A stretch of DNA of 34,771 nt, from contig JAGHTC010000051.1 in NCBI GenBank assembly GCA_018065465.1, positions 1 to 34,771 on the forward strand. The letters are read 5' to 3'. The position numbers were made by a program, and so were the translations under genes. Positions 1 through 8,453 of this stretch are shown piece after piece. Under the pieces are notes generated by a model that was not told the DNA's origin, did no database searches, and saw only the letters and a list, made by a program, of their open reading frames with translations. The stretch's first letter is position 1; every line of letters starts with the position of its first letter. The stretch comes from Candidatus Ruminococcus equi (GTDB lineage Bacteria > Bacillota > Clostridia > Oscillospirales > Acutalibacteraceae).

Positions 1-2
1 GT

Positions 3-104
3 AAATTCAGAGATGTTTTATCAAATTCAATGAAAGAATTTATGAAAATCTCGGAATTCTCAAATGTGACTGTGTATGCAGATATGCAGCCTTTGAGTTT
101 ATAA
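3..104 (+). CDS. priA: Primosomal protein N' (PriA helicase), C-terminal end only
   Basis: Only the last 33 codons lie in the window; the reading frame enters at base 3 and stops with TAA at 102-104. The final residues, VTVYADMQPLSL, resemble the usual PriA ending, in which a beta strand leads into a V-D-x-x-P-x-S-L type tail. PriA is the 3'-5' helicase that reloads the replisome at stalled forks. The assignment rests on this short tail and on position: priA directly before def and fmt is a common Firmicutes order. The stop codon overlaps the ribosome binding site of def, so the two are probably co-transcribed. The N-terminal and helicase parts cannot be checked here. Confidence 0.72.
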   Translation, partial: KFRDVLSNSMKEFMKISEFSNVTVYADMQPLSL

Positions 105-113
105 GGAGTTTTT

Positions 114-596
114 ATGGCAATAAGAAATATTGTTACCGAGGGCGACCCGATACTGAATAAAGTATGCCGTAAGGTAGAAAAATTTGATAAAAGAATTTGG
201 GACTTGCTCGATGACATGAAAGAAACGCTGAAAGTGTCAAACGGTGTCGGTCTTGCGGGACCACAGGTAGGTGTAATGAGAAGACTGTGCATCATTGATG
301 TCGGTGATGGTCCCATCGAATTTATCAATCCTACTATAGTTGAGACCGACGGTGAGCAAGAAGTAGTTGAAGGCTGTCTTTCTTGTCCTAATGAATACGG
401 ACTTATAGTTCGTCCTTTGTATGTAAAAGCAAAAGCTTTTGACAGAAACGGTAATGAATTTGAAATCAAGGGCGAAGACCTTTTGGCACAGGCTATGTGT
501 CACGAATTCGACCATCTTGATGGTATTTTGTTCAAAGAAAAAGTTGAGCGTATGTTGTCTCCCGAAGAACTCGAAGAAATGAAAGAGCAGGATTGA
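114..596 (+). CDS. def: Peptide deformylase
   Basis: Removes the formyl group from the N-terminal methionine of new proteins at the ribosome exit. The 160 residues are a normal length. All three family motifs are present: GVGLAGPQ at 44-51, EGCLSC at 86-91 with the metal-binding cysteine at 88, and HEFDH at 130-134 with two metal-binding histidines and the catalytic glutamate. The start is set by AAGGAG at 103-108, five bases before ATG; this site overlaps the priA stop. One base separates its stop from the fmt start, so deformylase and the enzyme that adds the formyl group are translated as a pair. Nothing unusual is seen. Confidence 0.98.
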   Translation: MAIRNIVTEGDPILNKVCRKVEKFDKRIWDLLDDMKETLKVSNGVGLAGPQVGVMRRLCIIDVGDGPIEFINPTIVETDGEQEVVEGCLSCPNEYGLIVRPLYVKAKAFDRNGNEFEIKGEDLLAQAMCHEFDHLDGILFKEKVERMLSPEELEEMKEQD

Positions 597-597
597 T

Positions 598-1512
598 ATG
601 AAAGTAATTTTTATGGGTACTCCCGACTTTGCAGTACCTTGCCTTGAAAGTATAATTAACGAAGGGCACAGTATTTTAGGCGTTTTTACTCAGCCCGATA
701 AACCTAAAGGAAGAAAACAAATCCTTACACCGTCCGATGTAAAAGTTTGTGCACAAAGTTATAATCTACCCATATATCAACCTACAACGCTTAAAGATGG
801 TACAGCATTTGAAATTATCAAAGAATTACAGCCTGATGTTATTGTAGTAGCTGCATATGGTAAGATTTTGCCGAAAGAAATTATTGATTTTCCGAAATAC
901 GGATGTATAAATGTTCACGCTTCTATTTTGCCGAAATACCGCGGAGCATCCCCGATTCAGCACGCAGTTCTAAACGGTGATACTGAAACCGGTGTTACAA
1001 CTATGCAGATGGATGTCGGACTTGATACCGGTGACATCCTTCTTTGTGAAAAATTGCCGATAGATATTGACGATACCTCTTTGTCTATGTTTGAGAAGTT
1101 GTCAAAACTCGGTGCAAATTTGATTGTAAAAACATTAAAAGCAGTTGAAAATCAAGAGATAAAGCCAATAAAACAAGATGACAGCAAAGCAACATATACA
1201 AAAATGATTGATAAATCCATGTGCGATATTGATTTTGCAAAATCCGCTATTGAAGTTCACAATCTCGTTAGAGGACTTTATTACTGGCCGATTGCCAACA
1301 CTTATTTTGAAGGCAAAAAATTGAAAATATTCAAAACAAAACTTTCTGATTTAAAAGGTAATCCCGGCGAAGTTTTGTCTGTAAATCCGCTTGTTGTCGG
1401 ATGTGCCGATAACTCAGTTGAAATATTGGAGTTACAGTTAGAGGGAAAAAAACGCATGGACGCCAAATCGTTTTTAGCAGGACATAATATAAATATTGGA
1501 TATAAATTTTAG
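598..1512 (+). CDS. fmt: Methionyl-tRNA formyltransferase
   Basis: Transfers a formyl group from 10-formyltetrahydrofolate to methionyl-tRNA for initiation. The N-terminal formyltransferase fold begins MKVIFMGTPDFAV. The catalytic triad is visible at N105, H107 and D143 (in INVHASILPKYRGASPIQ and DVGLDTGD), matching the E. coli N106/H108/D144 set. Residues from about 205 form the C-terminal tRNA-binding domain. At 304 residues it is slightly shorter than the roughly 315 of E. coli, with no missing motif. It follows def with a one-base gap, the standard def-fmt pair. Confidence 0.98.
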   Translation: MKVIFMGTPDFAVPCLESIINEGHSILGVFTQPDKPKGRKQILTPSDVKVCAQSYNLPIYQPTTLKDGTAFEIIKELQPDVIVVAAYGKILPKEIIDFPKYGCINVHASILPKYRGASPIQHAVLNGDTETGVTTMQMDVGLDTGDILLCEKLPIDIDDTSLSMFEKLSKLGANLIVKTLKAVENQEIKPIKQDDSKATYTKMIDKSMCDIDFAKSAIEVHNLVRGLYYWPIANTYFEGKKLKIFKTKLSDLKGNPGEVLSVNPLVVGCADNSVEILELQLEGKKRMDAKSFLAGHNINIGYKF

Positions 1513-1521
1513 GAGAATACT

Positions 1522-2217
1522 ATGGGACTTTATTATTACGATTGGACTTACATTATATTTATGTTGCCTTGCCTTATACTTACTATTATCTGTCAGGTTA
1601 AGGTCAATACCACATTTTCTAAATATTCAAAAGTACAAAATTCAAGACATATTACAGGAGCACAGGCTGCTTTGAATGTTTTGAACGCACACGGAGTAAG
1701 GAATGTTAGAATAGAACAGATTTCAGGCAATCTTACCGACCATTTCGATCCGAGAACAAATGTAATCAGACTTTCCAATTCTGTATACGGCAGTACATCA
1801 GTTGCTGCTGTCGGTGTAGCTTGCCACGAAGCAGGCCACGCTGTACAGCATGCAGAAGGTTATGTACCGAACAAAATCCGTTCTTTTATCGTTCCTGTTG
1901 CTAACTGGGGGTCAAGACTTTCTTGGATATTTATTATAATAGGTATGATACTTCCCGTGCAGTACAATTTTTGCATTACTCTCGGCATTATATTGTTTTC
2001 TGCATCTGTTCTCTTTACTTTAGTAACTTTACCGGTTGAGTTTAACGCTTCATCACGAGCATTAAGAACAATACGAGAGACAAATATGCTGAGTGCTGAC
2101 GAATATGTCGGCGCAAAGAAAACACTTTCTTCTGCCGCAATGACCTATGTTGCAGCAGCCGCTACAGCAGTTATGCAGTTGTTAAGATTATTGCTTATAG
2201 CAAACAGAAGAAGATAA
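1522..2217 (+). CDS. YugP-like zinc-dependent membrane metallopeptidase
   Basis: A 231-residue membrane protein with one helix near residues 8-27 and a pair at about 127-170. It carries the zinc peptidase motif HEAGHAVQH at 102-110, with H102 and H106 as ligands and E103 as catalytic base. This matches the YugP/Zn_peptidase_2 family (PF04298 as I recall), whose substrate is unknown. The start has TAGGAG seven bases upstream, overlapping the fmt stop. YugP-like genes between fmt and rsmB are a recurring arrangement in Clostridia, which suggests a housekeeping membrane role. The family call is good; the biological substrate is not known to me. Confidence 0.88.
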   Translation: MGLYYYDWTYIIFMLPCLILTIICQVKVNTTFSKYSKVQNSRHITGAQAALNVLNAHGVRNVRIEQISGNLTDHFDPRTNVIRLSNSVYGSTSVAAVGVACHEAGHAVQHAEGYVPNKIRSFIVPVANWGSRLSWIFIIIGMILPVQYNFCITLGIILFSASVLFTLVTLPVEFNASSRALRTIRETNMLSADEYVGAKKTLSSAAMTYVAAAATAVMQLLRLLLIANRRR

Positions 2218-2227
2218 CGGAGTAGTT

Positions 2228-3565
2228 ATGACAAATGTTAGAAGAATCGCATATAACGCAATAAACAGAGTGCTGGACGATGGTGCATATTCTGCTATCG
2301 TCATAGATACTCTCTGCAAAGAATACAATTTGTCTCAACTCGATTCTTCATTTTTATCAGCACTTACATACGGCGTGCTGGAAAGAAAGATTTTGCTTGA
2401 TTATATTATTGAGCAATATTCAAGTATACGATTTTCAAAAATAGATAAAGATACTCTATCAGTTTTAAGGCTCGGCGTATATCAACTTTGTTTTATGGAC
2501 AAAGTACCGAACAATGCCGCAGTAAACGAAAGCGTAAAGCTAGCAAAATCTTTAAAACTTTTTCGTAGTTCAGGTTTTATCAACGCAATTCTTCGCAATA
2601 TAGCAAGAAATGATTGTAAATATACTTTGCCTAATAATGAGGATATGATTAAATACTTTTCAGTAAAATATTCTTGTCCTGCAGATTTAGTCAAATCTTT
2701 TATATCCTCTTATGGTGAAGATATAGCAGAAAGAATTTTAAAATCGTTTGAAAACAGACCTCAACTGACGATACGAGTAAATATATTAAAAACATCAAAA
2801 CAAGAACTGCAAGAAAGTCTTAAAAAGCAGGGAATAGAAGTTGAAGAAGTTTCTTATCTTCTAAATGCATTGTCAATAAAAAACACGGGTGCGATTGAAA
2901 AAACAGAAGAGTATAAAAAAGGCTTATTCTATGTTCAGGATGCGTCGTCACAACTCTGTTGTGAAATATTAGACGCAAAAGAGAATGATATTCTTTGCGA
3001 TGTTTGTTCAGCTCCCGGCGGTAAATCATTTTACTCTGCGATTAAAATGAATAATAAGGGTACTATTCATTCATTTGATATACATAACCATAAGATAAGG
3101 CTAATTGATGATATGGCAAAACGCCTTGGTATCAATATTATTGATTCATCAATCAGAGATGCAAGCGATAAAAGAGCAGTTTTGCCAAACTGTAACAAAC
3201 TACTCTGTGATGTTCCTTGTTCGGGCTTTGGAATTATCCGCAGAAAACCCGAAATTCGTTACAAAAAAGACATAAATATTGACTTATTGCCTCAGTTGCA
3301 ATACAGTATATTGTGTAGTAATTGTGAAAAAATCCCAACAGGTTGTACAGTTGTCTATTCGACTTGCACTCTGAATAACAAGGAAAATAAAGATATAGTC
3401 GAAAAATTCTTATCAGAGCATAAAAACTTCGAGCCTGTATCAATTACTCTACCCGAAAATATAACACATTTGGTCAACGAGCCGGCATATATGCTGACAA
3501 TTATACCCGGCGTATATAATTCAGATGGCTTTTTTATTTCAAAATTCAAGAAAGTGAGCGAATAA
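2228..3565 (+). CDS. rsmB: 16S rRNA (cytosine-967-C5)-methyltransferase RsmB
   Basis: Methylates C967 of 16S rRNA using S-adenosylmethionine. The 445 residues contain an N-terminal NusB-like RNA-binding domain (about 1-130), a linker, and a NOL1/NOP2/Sun-type methyltransferase domain. SAM-binding DVCSAPGGKS is near residue 259. Both catalytic cysteines are visible, in CDVPCSGFG (near 329) and VYSTCTLNN (near 380). The stop TAA shares its last base with the rlmN start, so the two rRNA methyltransferases are coupled. The N-terminal NusB-like domain is a distant relative of the true nusB gene near 32.4 kb. Confidence 0.97.
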   Translation: MTNVRRIAYNAINRVLDDGAYSAIVIDTLCKEYNLSQLDSSFLSALTYGVLERKILLDYIIEQYSSIRFSKIDKDTLSVLRLGVYQLCFMDKVPNNAAVNESVKLAKSLKLFRSSGFINAILRNIARNDCKYTLPNNEDMIKYFSVKYSCPADLVKSFISSYGEDIAERILKSFENRPQLTIRVNILKTSKQELQESLKKQGIEVEEVSYLLNALSIKNTGAIEKTEEYKKGLFYVQDASSQLCCEILDAKENDILCDVCSAPGGKSFYSAIKMNNKGTIHSFDIHNHKIRLIDDMAKRLGINIIDSSIRDASDKRAVLPNCNKLLCDVPCSGFGIIRRKPEIRYKKDINIDLLPQLQYSILCSNCEKIPTGCTVVYSTCTLNNKENKDIVEKFLSEHKNFEPVSITLPENITHLVNEPAYMLTIIPGVYNSDGFFISKFKKVSE

Positions 3566-4596
3566 TGACAGATATAAAATCTTTTGATATCAACTCTCTT
3601 TCTGAATATTTAGTTGAAAACGGTTTTGAAAAATTCCGCGGAAAACAAGTTTATTCTTGGCTTGTAAAAGGTGTTACATCTTTTGACCAAATGAGTAATA
3701 TCCCTCAAAAATTACGAGAATTTTTAGAAAGCAATACATATATTTCTTTTGCGGAAATTAAAAGAAAGCAAATTTCAAAAATAGACGGCACAGTTAAATA
3801 TCTATTTAAATTCAATGACGGTGAATATGTAGAGTCTGTAGTTATGAATTATCATCACGGATACTCTATCTGTATTTCTTCTCAGGTCGGATGTAAAATG
3901 GGATGTACATTCTGTGCTACGGGTAAAAGCGGATTTTCTCGCAGCCTTACCCCGTCTGAAATGCTTTGCCAGATTGAGTCCGCTCAAAAGGACTTGGGGA
4001 TTAGAATATCCAATGTTGTTATTATGGGCATGGGTGAACCGCTTGATAACTATGATAATGTATTGAAATTTCTACATCTTGTTTCCTCAAGCGATAATCT
4101 AAATATCGGTATGCGACATATTACACTTTCAACTTGTGGCATCGTACCGCGTATCTATGATTTGGCTGACGAAAATTTGCAGATTACTCTGTCAGTTTCT
4201 TTGCACGCTTCAAATGATGCTATCCGTTCTAAAACAATGCCGATAAACAGAAAATACAGCATCGAAGAATTAATTAAAGCATGCAAGTATTATATAAATA
4301 TAACAAATCGCCGTATTTCATTTGAATATGCAATGATAAGCGGTGTAAACGATAGAGACAAAGATGCAGAAGAACTCTCAAATTTGCTCTTTGGTATGCT
4401 TTGTCATGTCAATCTTATTCCCGTCAATAATGTTAACGGAAATAATTTTAGGAAAAGTGATATAAAAAGGCAGAAAGCTTTTTGTGATATATTGGCTAAT
4501 AAAGGCATTACAGCCACCGTCAGGAGAACGCTTGGCAGTGATATTGATGCTTCTTGCGGTCAGCTGAAAAGAAATTTCGATAAAGGAGGAGTATGA
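3565..4596 (+). CDS. rlmN: Dual-specificity 23S rRNA/tRNA adenine-C2 methyltransferase RlmN
   Basis: Radical SAM enzyme that methylates C2 of A2503 in 23S rRNA and of A37 in some tRNAs. The iron-sulfur cysteines are in CKMGCTFC, at C110, C114 and C117. The second catalytic cysteine, which forms the methyl-RNA intermediate, is C331 in SDIDASCGQL near the C-terminus. MGMGEPLDNYDNV, the GGE-type SAM-binding segment, is also present. Length (343) is typical. The ATG overlaps the rsmB stop by one base, so translation probably depends on coupling. The gene ends directly against the TTG start of the PP2C phosphatase. Confidence 0.98.
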   Translation: MTDIKSFDINSLSEYLVENGFEKFRGKQVYSWLVKGVTSFDQMSNIPQKLREFLESNTYISFAEIKRKQISKIDGTVKYLFKFNDGEYVESVVMNYHHGYSICISSQVGCKMGCTFCATGKSGFSRSLTPSEMLCQIESAQKDLGIRISNVVIMGMGEPLDNYDNVLKFLHLVSSSDNLNIGMRHITLSTCGIVPRIYDLADENLQITLSVSLHASNDAIRSKTMPINRKYSIEELIKACKYYINITNRRISFEYAMISGVNDRDKDAEELSNLLFGMLCHVNLIPVNNVNGNNFRKSDIKRQKAFCDILANKGITATVRRTLGSDIDASCGQLKRNFDKGGV

Positions 4597-5322
4597 TTGG
4601 AAGTCTTTTCAAAAAGTGATATTGGATTAGTCCGAAAAGATAATCAGGATAGCAGCGCATTTTCTGTCATATCTCCGTCTTGTGTATGGGCTGTTGTTTG
4701 TGATGGAATGGGCGGTGCAAATGGTGGGAAAATCGCTTCAAGCAACACTGTTAACTACATAACCGAACATATTAACAGAACCTATAACGACAGTTTTACT
4801 AAAGAACAAATCGAAAAAATGATGGTCGACGCTGTTGAAGGTGCAAATACTCTTGTATACAACCAATCAATTGATGATGTTGAACTGACCGGTATGGGTA
4901 CAACGTGTGAACTCGTTTTTATTAGAAATTCCGATATACATGTTGTACATGTAGGAGACAGCCGAACTTATTCAATAAGAGGTGGCAAAATTCTTCAACT
5001 TACAGAAGACCATTCTGTAGTACAAGAAATGTTTCGCCGTGGCGAACTCACTGAAGAAGAAGCAATGCACCATCCGAACAAAAACTTCATTACGCGTGCC
5101 ATTGGCGTTAAATCGGAAATACATATAGATTATATCGAAGCAGAGTTTTCTTACGGTGATGTTATTTTGTTGTGTTCTGATGGACTTACTAACTATGTTT
5201 CACCTGCAAATATCGTTAAAACTGTTCATGAAAACAGAGGAGTTCTTCTGATAGATACATTAGTTGAACTAGCAAAAAGCGGTGGCGGTGCCGATAACAT
5301 TACCGCTACGGTAATATACTGA
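4597..5322 (+). CDS. prpC: PP2C-family Ser/Thr protein phosphatase (PrpC/Stp)
   Basis: Metal-dependent phosphatase that reverses the action of the adjacent PASTA kinase. The 241 residues carry the PP2C motifs in order: RKDNQD, CDGMGGANGG, GMGTT, VGDSRTY, LTEDHS, LCSDGLTNYV and the closing GGADNIT. The aspartates that bind the two metal ions are all present. It starts at TTG, with AAGGAGG at 4583-4589 placed seven bases upstream; no ATG in frame fits better. The start lies immediately after the rlmN stop. The kinase follows 15 bases downstream, the usual prpC-prkC pair of Firmicutes. Confidence 0.97.
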   Translation: MEVFSKSDIGLVRKDNQDSSAFSVISPSCVWAVVCDGMGGANGGKIASSNTVNYITEHINRTYNDSFTKEQIEKMMVDAVEGANTLVYNQSIDDVELTGMGTTCELVFIRNSDIHVVHVGDSRTYSIRGGKILQLTEDHSVVQEMFRRGELTEEEAMHHPNKNFITRAIGVKSEIHIDYIEAEFSYGDVILLCSDGLTNYVSPANIVKTVHENRGVLLIDTLVELAKSGGGADNITATVIY

Positions 5323-5337
5323 TAGGAGATAAATGTA

Positions 5338-7308
5338 ATGGATAAATATACAGGAAAAAAACTTGACGGTCGTTATGAAATAAGAGAACTTATCGGTGTC
5401 GGCGGAATGGCTAATGTATATCATTGCTATGATACTATCGATGACCGTGAAGTTGCTATCAAAATATTGAAAGATGAGTTTTTGAATAACGAAGACTTTA
5501 TTCGTAGATTCAAGAACGAAAGCAAGGCTATCGCTGTTTTAAATCATCCAAATATCGTTCGTGTTTACGATGTCTCTTTCGGTGATATGATTCAGTATAT
5601 CGTAATGGAATATATTGATGGCATTACGCTCAAAGAATATATCGAAATGCGTAAAGTCCTTGATTGGAAAGAGACTGTTCATCTTACTACGCAGATTTTA
5701 AAAGCACTTCAACATGCTCATGAAAACGGCATTGTTCATAGAGATATTAAACCCCAGAATATTATGCTTTTGCAAGACGGCACTATCAAAGTTACGGACT
5801 TTGGTATAGCACGATTTTCTTCAACTGCTTCACGTACAATGACAGAAGAAGCAATCGGTTCTGTTCATTACATAGCACCGGAACAGGCAAGAGGGGATAA
5901 AACTGACGGTAAAACAGATATATATTCTGTCGGTGTTATGATGTATGAAATGCTGACAGGTTGCTTACCTTTTGATGCTGATTCTGCTGTTTCTGTTGCA
6001 CTTATGCAGTTACAGACTACCGCTAAACGCCCAAGGCAAATTAATCCCGACATACCGGCAGGCCTTGAGGAAATTACAATTAAAGCAATGCAGAAAAAGC
6101 CTGAGCTTCGATATCATTCCGCAGTAGAAATGCTTTCCGATATAGAAAGGTTCAGACTTAATCCGAGTATAAGATTTGAATACAAATATTTTGAAGAAAA
6201 ACCGAAATATGCAGATGCAGTTAAAAAGCACAAAGATACAAACGCTAATATAGAAGATGACGATGCCCCGGTTAAATCTCCTGCTTTGTCAGCAATAAAA
6301 GGCATTATACTTGCTGCAATTATTGCTCTTGTAGTATTTGGTGCTATCGCATTATATAAAGGCTATATTTCCGCACAACCTAAAGAAGTAGATGTTCCAG
6401 ATTTTGTCGGTTTGTCTATTAACGAAGCAACTGAGAAAAATAAAGGTGCTTTCATTTTTGAATACGAAAGCAGATACTCCGATGAATTTAAGCCTGATAC
6501 TATTATCTATCAAACACCTGAAGGTGGTTCTAAAAAGGTAAAAGAAGGTTCCACTATTCATTTGGTAGTGAATTCTGCGGACAGCGATATTGCAGTGCCG
6601 TATATAAATACTGCAATCGGTTCGGAGGGAATTGTTAATAAAATAAAGGCAGCAAGCCTTGTTCCTGTACTGCTTTATGTTCAGTCAGAAGAAACAGCTA
6701 TGAAGGTTGATTCTGTTTTCCCGCCTGTCGGAACTCAGGTGAAAATCGGTTCAAATGTTTATGTCTTTGTTTCAAAAGGTGTTACAAAAGAAACAGCAGA
6801 AATTCCTGATATTAAAGGACTTTCGGCAACAAATGCTCAAAATAAACTGAAAGAAGCAGGATTTGAAAACGTCACTGTAAACTATGATGACAACAGCACT
6901 GCAGCAAAAGACGAAGTCTTGCGTCAAAATCCTTTACAAGGAAGCGTTGTTGCTACTGATTATCAAATTACTTTAACTTGCTCTCGTGGCGAAAATGAAG
7001 AAAAAACCGCTAATATTTATGTTGATTTGCCAAAAGATGTTGAAGATGAAGTTGCTGTTACGGTTCTCATTGACGGCGTAGTTAATGAAGAGTATACAAA
7101 ATCCGTTATTCCTATGTATAATTCTACATATACACTCAAGCTTAAAATTAAGGATAACTGTACAGTACTTGTACTTCTTGATGACCAAAGGTATCGTGAG
7201 TATTCCGTAAATTACGACGACGGCTTTATTACTACGGTAAATGCTTATAATTATCAGAAAAAACAACCTGCTACTCAGAGCATTGATGTAACAACTGCTA
7301 ATGAATAA
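5338..7308 (+). CDS. prkC: PASTA-domain Ser/Thr protein kinase (PrkC/Stk type)
   Basis: Membrane receptor kinase that senses peptidoglycan fragments or lipid II and phosphorylates cell-wall and translation proteins. The kinase domain spans about residues 13-275 and is fully equipped: glycine loop IGVGGMANVY, lysine K42 in VAIK, HRDIKPQN at 134-141, DFG at 154-156 and APE near 180. One membrane helix is at about 320-341. Outside lie three PASTA repeats (about 351-415, 417-485, 487-553), followed by about 100 further residues rich in beta-type sequence that I cannot assign. The last codons overlap the rsgA start by eight bases. A second PASTA protein, lacking these catalytic residues, lies at 8454. 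Confidence 0.97.
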   Translation: MDKYTGKKLDGRYEIRELIGVGGMANVYHCYDTIDDREVAIKILKDEFLNNEDFIRRFKNESKAIAVLNHPNIVRVYDVSFGDMIQYIVMEYIDGITLKEYIEMRKVLDWKETVHLTTQILKALQHAHENGIVHRDIKPQNIMLLQDGTIKVTDFGIARFSSTASRTMTEEAIGSVHYIAPEQARGDKTDGKTDIYSVGVMMYEMLTGCLPFDADSAVSVALMQLQTTAKRPRQINPDIPAGLEEITIKAMQKKPELRYHSAVEMLSDIERFRLNPSIRFEYKYFEEKPKYADAVKKHKDTNANIEDDDAPVKSPALSAIKGIILAAIIALVVFGAIALYKGYISAQPKEVDVPDFVGLSINEATEKNKGAFIFEYESRYSDEFKPDTIIYQTPEGGSKKVKEGSTIHLVVNSADSDIAVPYINTAIGSEGIVNKIKAASLVPVLLYVQSEETAMKVDSVFPPVGTQVKIGSNVYVFVSKGVTKETAEIPDIKGLSATNAQNKLKEAGFENVTVNYDDNSTAAKDEVLRQNPLQGSVVATDYQITLTCSRGENEEKTANIYVDLPKDVEDEVAVTVLIDGVVNEEYTKSVIPMYNSTYTLKLKIKDNCTVLVLLDDQRYREYSVNYDDGFITTVNAYNYQKKQPATQSIDVTTANE

Positions 7309-8191
7309 AGTAACAGGCATAATTATAAAAATTACCGGTGGGTTCTATTATGTAGAGTCCGATGACAAAGTATATGAGTGTAAGGCAAGAGGAATTTTTC
7401 GAAAGAAAGGTTCTTCTCCGTTAGTCGGTGATATTGTCGATATTACACACTATAATGATGAAAGTTACTGTTCTATCGACAACATTCACGATAGAAAAAA
7501 CTATCTTATTCGACCTGCTCTTGCAAATTTAGATACATTGGTTATTGTTTCGTCTGTAGTTGAGCCAAATGTTAACCTGTTTTTGCTTGATAAAATGATT
7601 TCAGTTGCAGTTAATAAAGATATTACTCCTGTTGTAGTGTTTTCAAAATCTGATTTATCGTCTGCTGATGAGTACTTGAAAATATATAAAAAAGCAGGTA
7701 TAAAATGCTTTGAATTTTCATCTGTCGATTTAAGAGAAATTGATAGAATAAAAGAACTTCTCAGAGATAAAGTCACAGCATTTACCGGAAATTCAGGTGT
7801 AGGAAAATCAACTTTGTTGAATTCTTTGTTTCCTGAACTGAATCTTCAAACAGGTAATATTTCTGACAAGCTCGGCAGAGGAAAACATACAACAAGAACT
7901 GTTGAATTATTCAAAAAGTATGGTGGTTATGTAGCGGATACACCCGGCTTTTCCACTCTTGATCTCGAAAGATATGAAATTATTCAAAAAGACAGATTAC
8001 AGTATTGTTTTCCCGAATTTTCCGATTATCTTGGAAAGTGCAAATTCGTATCTTGTGCACATGTCTGTGAAAAAGGCTGCGCTGTTTTAGATGCCGTGGA
8101 ATGTGGAAATATTCCGATTTCACGCCATGAAAACTATGTAAAAATGTATAACGAAGTAAAAGACATTAAAGACTGGGAACTGATAAAATAA
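7301..8191 (+). CDS. rsgA: Small-subunit biogenesis GTPase RsgA
   Basis: GTPase that checks late 30S subunit maturation. The 296 residues show an N-terminal OB-fold, then a circularly permuted G domain in which G4 (FSKSD, 114-118) precedes G1 (GNSGVGKST, 163-171) and G3 (DTPG, 213-216). A C-terminal zinc site follows, with C247, C252, H254 and C260. The ATG lies inside the end of prkC and has no strong ribosome binding site, so translation is probably coupled. In many Firmicutes rpe and thiN follow; here the operon instead ends at a hairpin terminator and an opposing tRNA gene. Confidence 0.97.
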   Translation: MNKVTGIIIKITGGFYYVESDDKVYECKARGIFRKKGSSPLVGDIVDITHYNDESYCSIDNIHDRKNYLIRPALANLDTLVIVSSVVEPNVNLFLLDKMISVAVNKDITPVVVFSKSDLSSADEYLKIYKKAGIKCFEFSSVDLREIDRIKELLRDKVTAFTGNSGVGKSTLLNSLFPELNLQTGNISDKLGRGKHTTRTVELFKKYGGYVADTPGFSTLDLERYEIIQKDRLQYCFPEFSDYLGKCKFVSCAHVCEKGCAVLDAVECGNIPISRHENYVKMYNEVKDIKDWELIK

Positions 8192-8218
8192 AAAAGCCCT
8201 GATAAAATCAAGGCTTTT
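8192..8218. terminator. Bidirectional rho-independent terminator between rsgA and tRNA-Ala
   Basis: A stem of AAAAGCC (from 8192) with GGCTTTT (ending at 8218), continued after one mismatch by TGA/TCA around a five-base loop. A-runs on one side and T-runs on the other let it serve both converging transcripts: rsgA on the plus strand and tRNA-Ala on the minus strand. Confidence 0.85.
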
Positions 8219-8225
8219 CGATAAT

Positions 8226-8301
8226 TGGTGGAGACGGACGGGATCGAACCGTTGACCTTCTGAATGCCATTCAGACGCTCTCCCAGCTGAGCTACGCCCC
8301 C
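8226..8301 (-). tRNA. tRNA-Ala, anticodon GGC
   Basis: Read on the minus strand, this 76-base gene folds as a full cloverleaf: a seven-pair acceptor stem with two G-U pairs, a D arm with AGCTGGGA loop, an anticodon stem TCTGA/TCAGA with loop ATGGCAT, a five-base variable loop and TTCGATC in the T loop. The anticodon GGC reads GCC and GCU alanine codons. The CCA end is encoded at 8226-8228. The outermost T-stem pair is an A-C mismatch. It is transcribed against the surrounding genes from its own promoter. Confidence 0.97.
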
Positions 8302-8313
8302 AAAAACATGTAT

Positions 8314-8342
8314 ATTCTATCATAAGTAATTGTAATTTTCAA
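8314..8342 (-). promoter_or_regulatory. Sigma-70-type promoter for tRNA-Ala
   Basis: On the minus strand, -35 TTGAAA (8342-8337) and -10 TAGAAT (8319-8314) are separated by exactly 17 bases. The -10 box lies 12 bases before the tRNA 5' end, so the primary transcript has a very short leader. Confidence 0.82.
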
Positions 8343-8387
8343 GTCTTCTGTTCTTACAAAACTGTAATACATAAATCTGAAATTCAC

Positions 8388-8416
8388 TTGAATTGAAATA
8401 TTTGCTTTGATATAAT
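8388..8416 (+). promoter_or_regulatory. Sigma-70-type promoter for the pseudokinase gene
   Basis: -35 TTGAAT (8388-8393) and a consensus -10 TATAAT (8411-8416) with 17-base spacing, 37 bases before the ATG. It is divergent to the tRNA promoter, with about 45 bases between the two -35 boxes. It separates the 8454 gene from the prpC-prkC-rsgA operon. Confidence 0.85.
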
Positions 8417-8453
8417 TAACTTTGATATTTATTATTCTTTTAGGAGGATTCTT

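Noticed and set aside
8120-8323. Minus-strand 67-codon ORF with the peptide GRSSAGRASEWHSEGQRFDPVRLH
   Set aside because: It is a translation of the tRNA-Ala gene; this peptide pattern is a well-known artefact of reading tRNA genes as protein.
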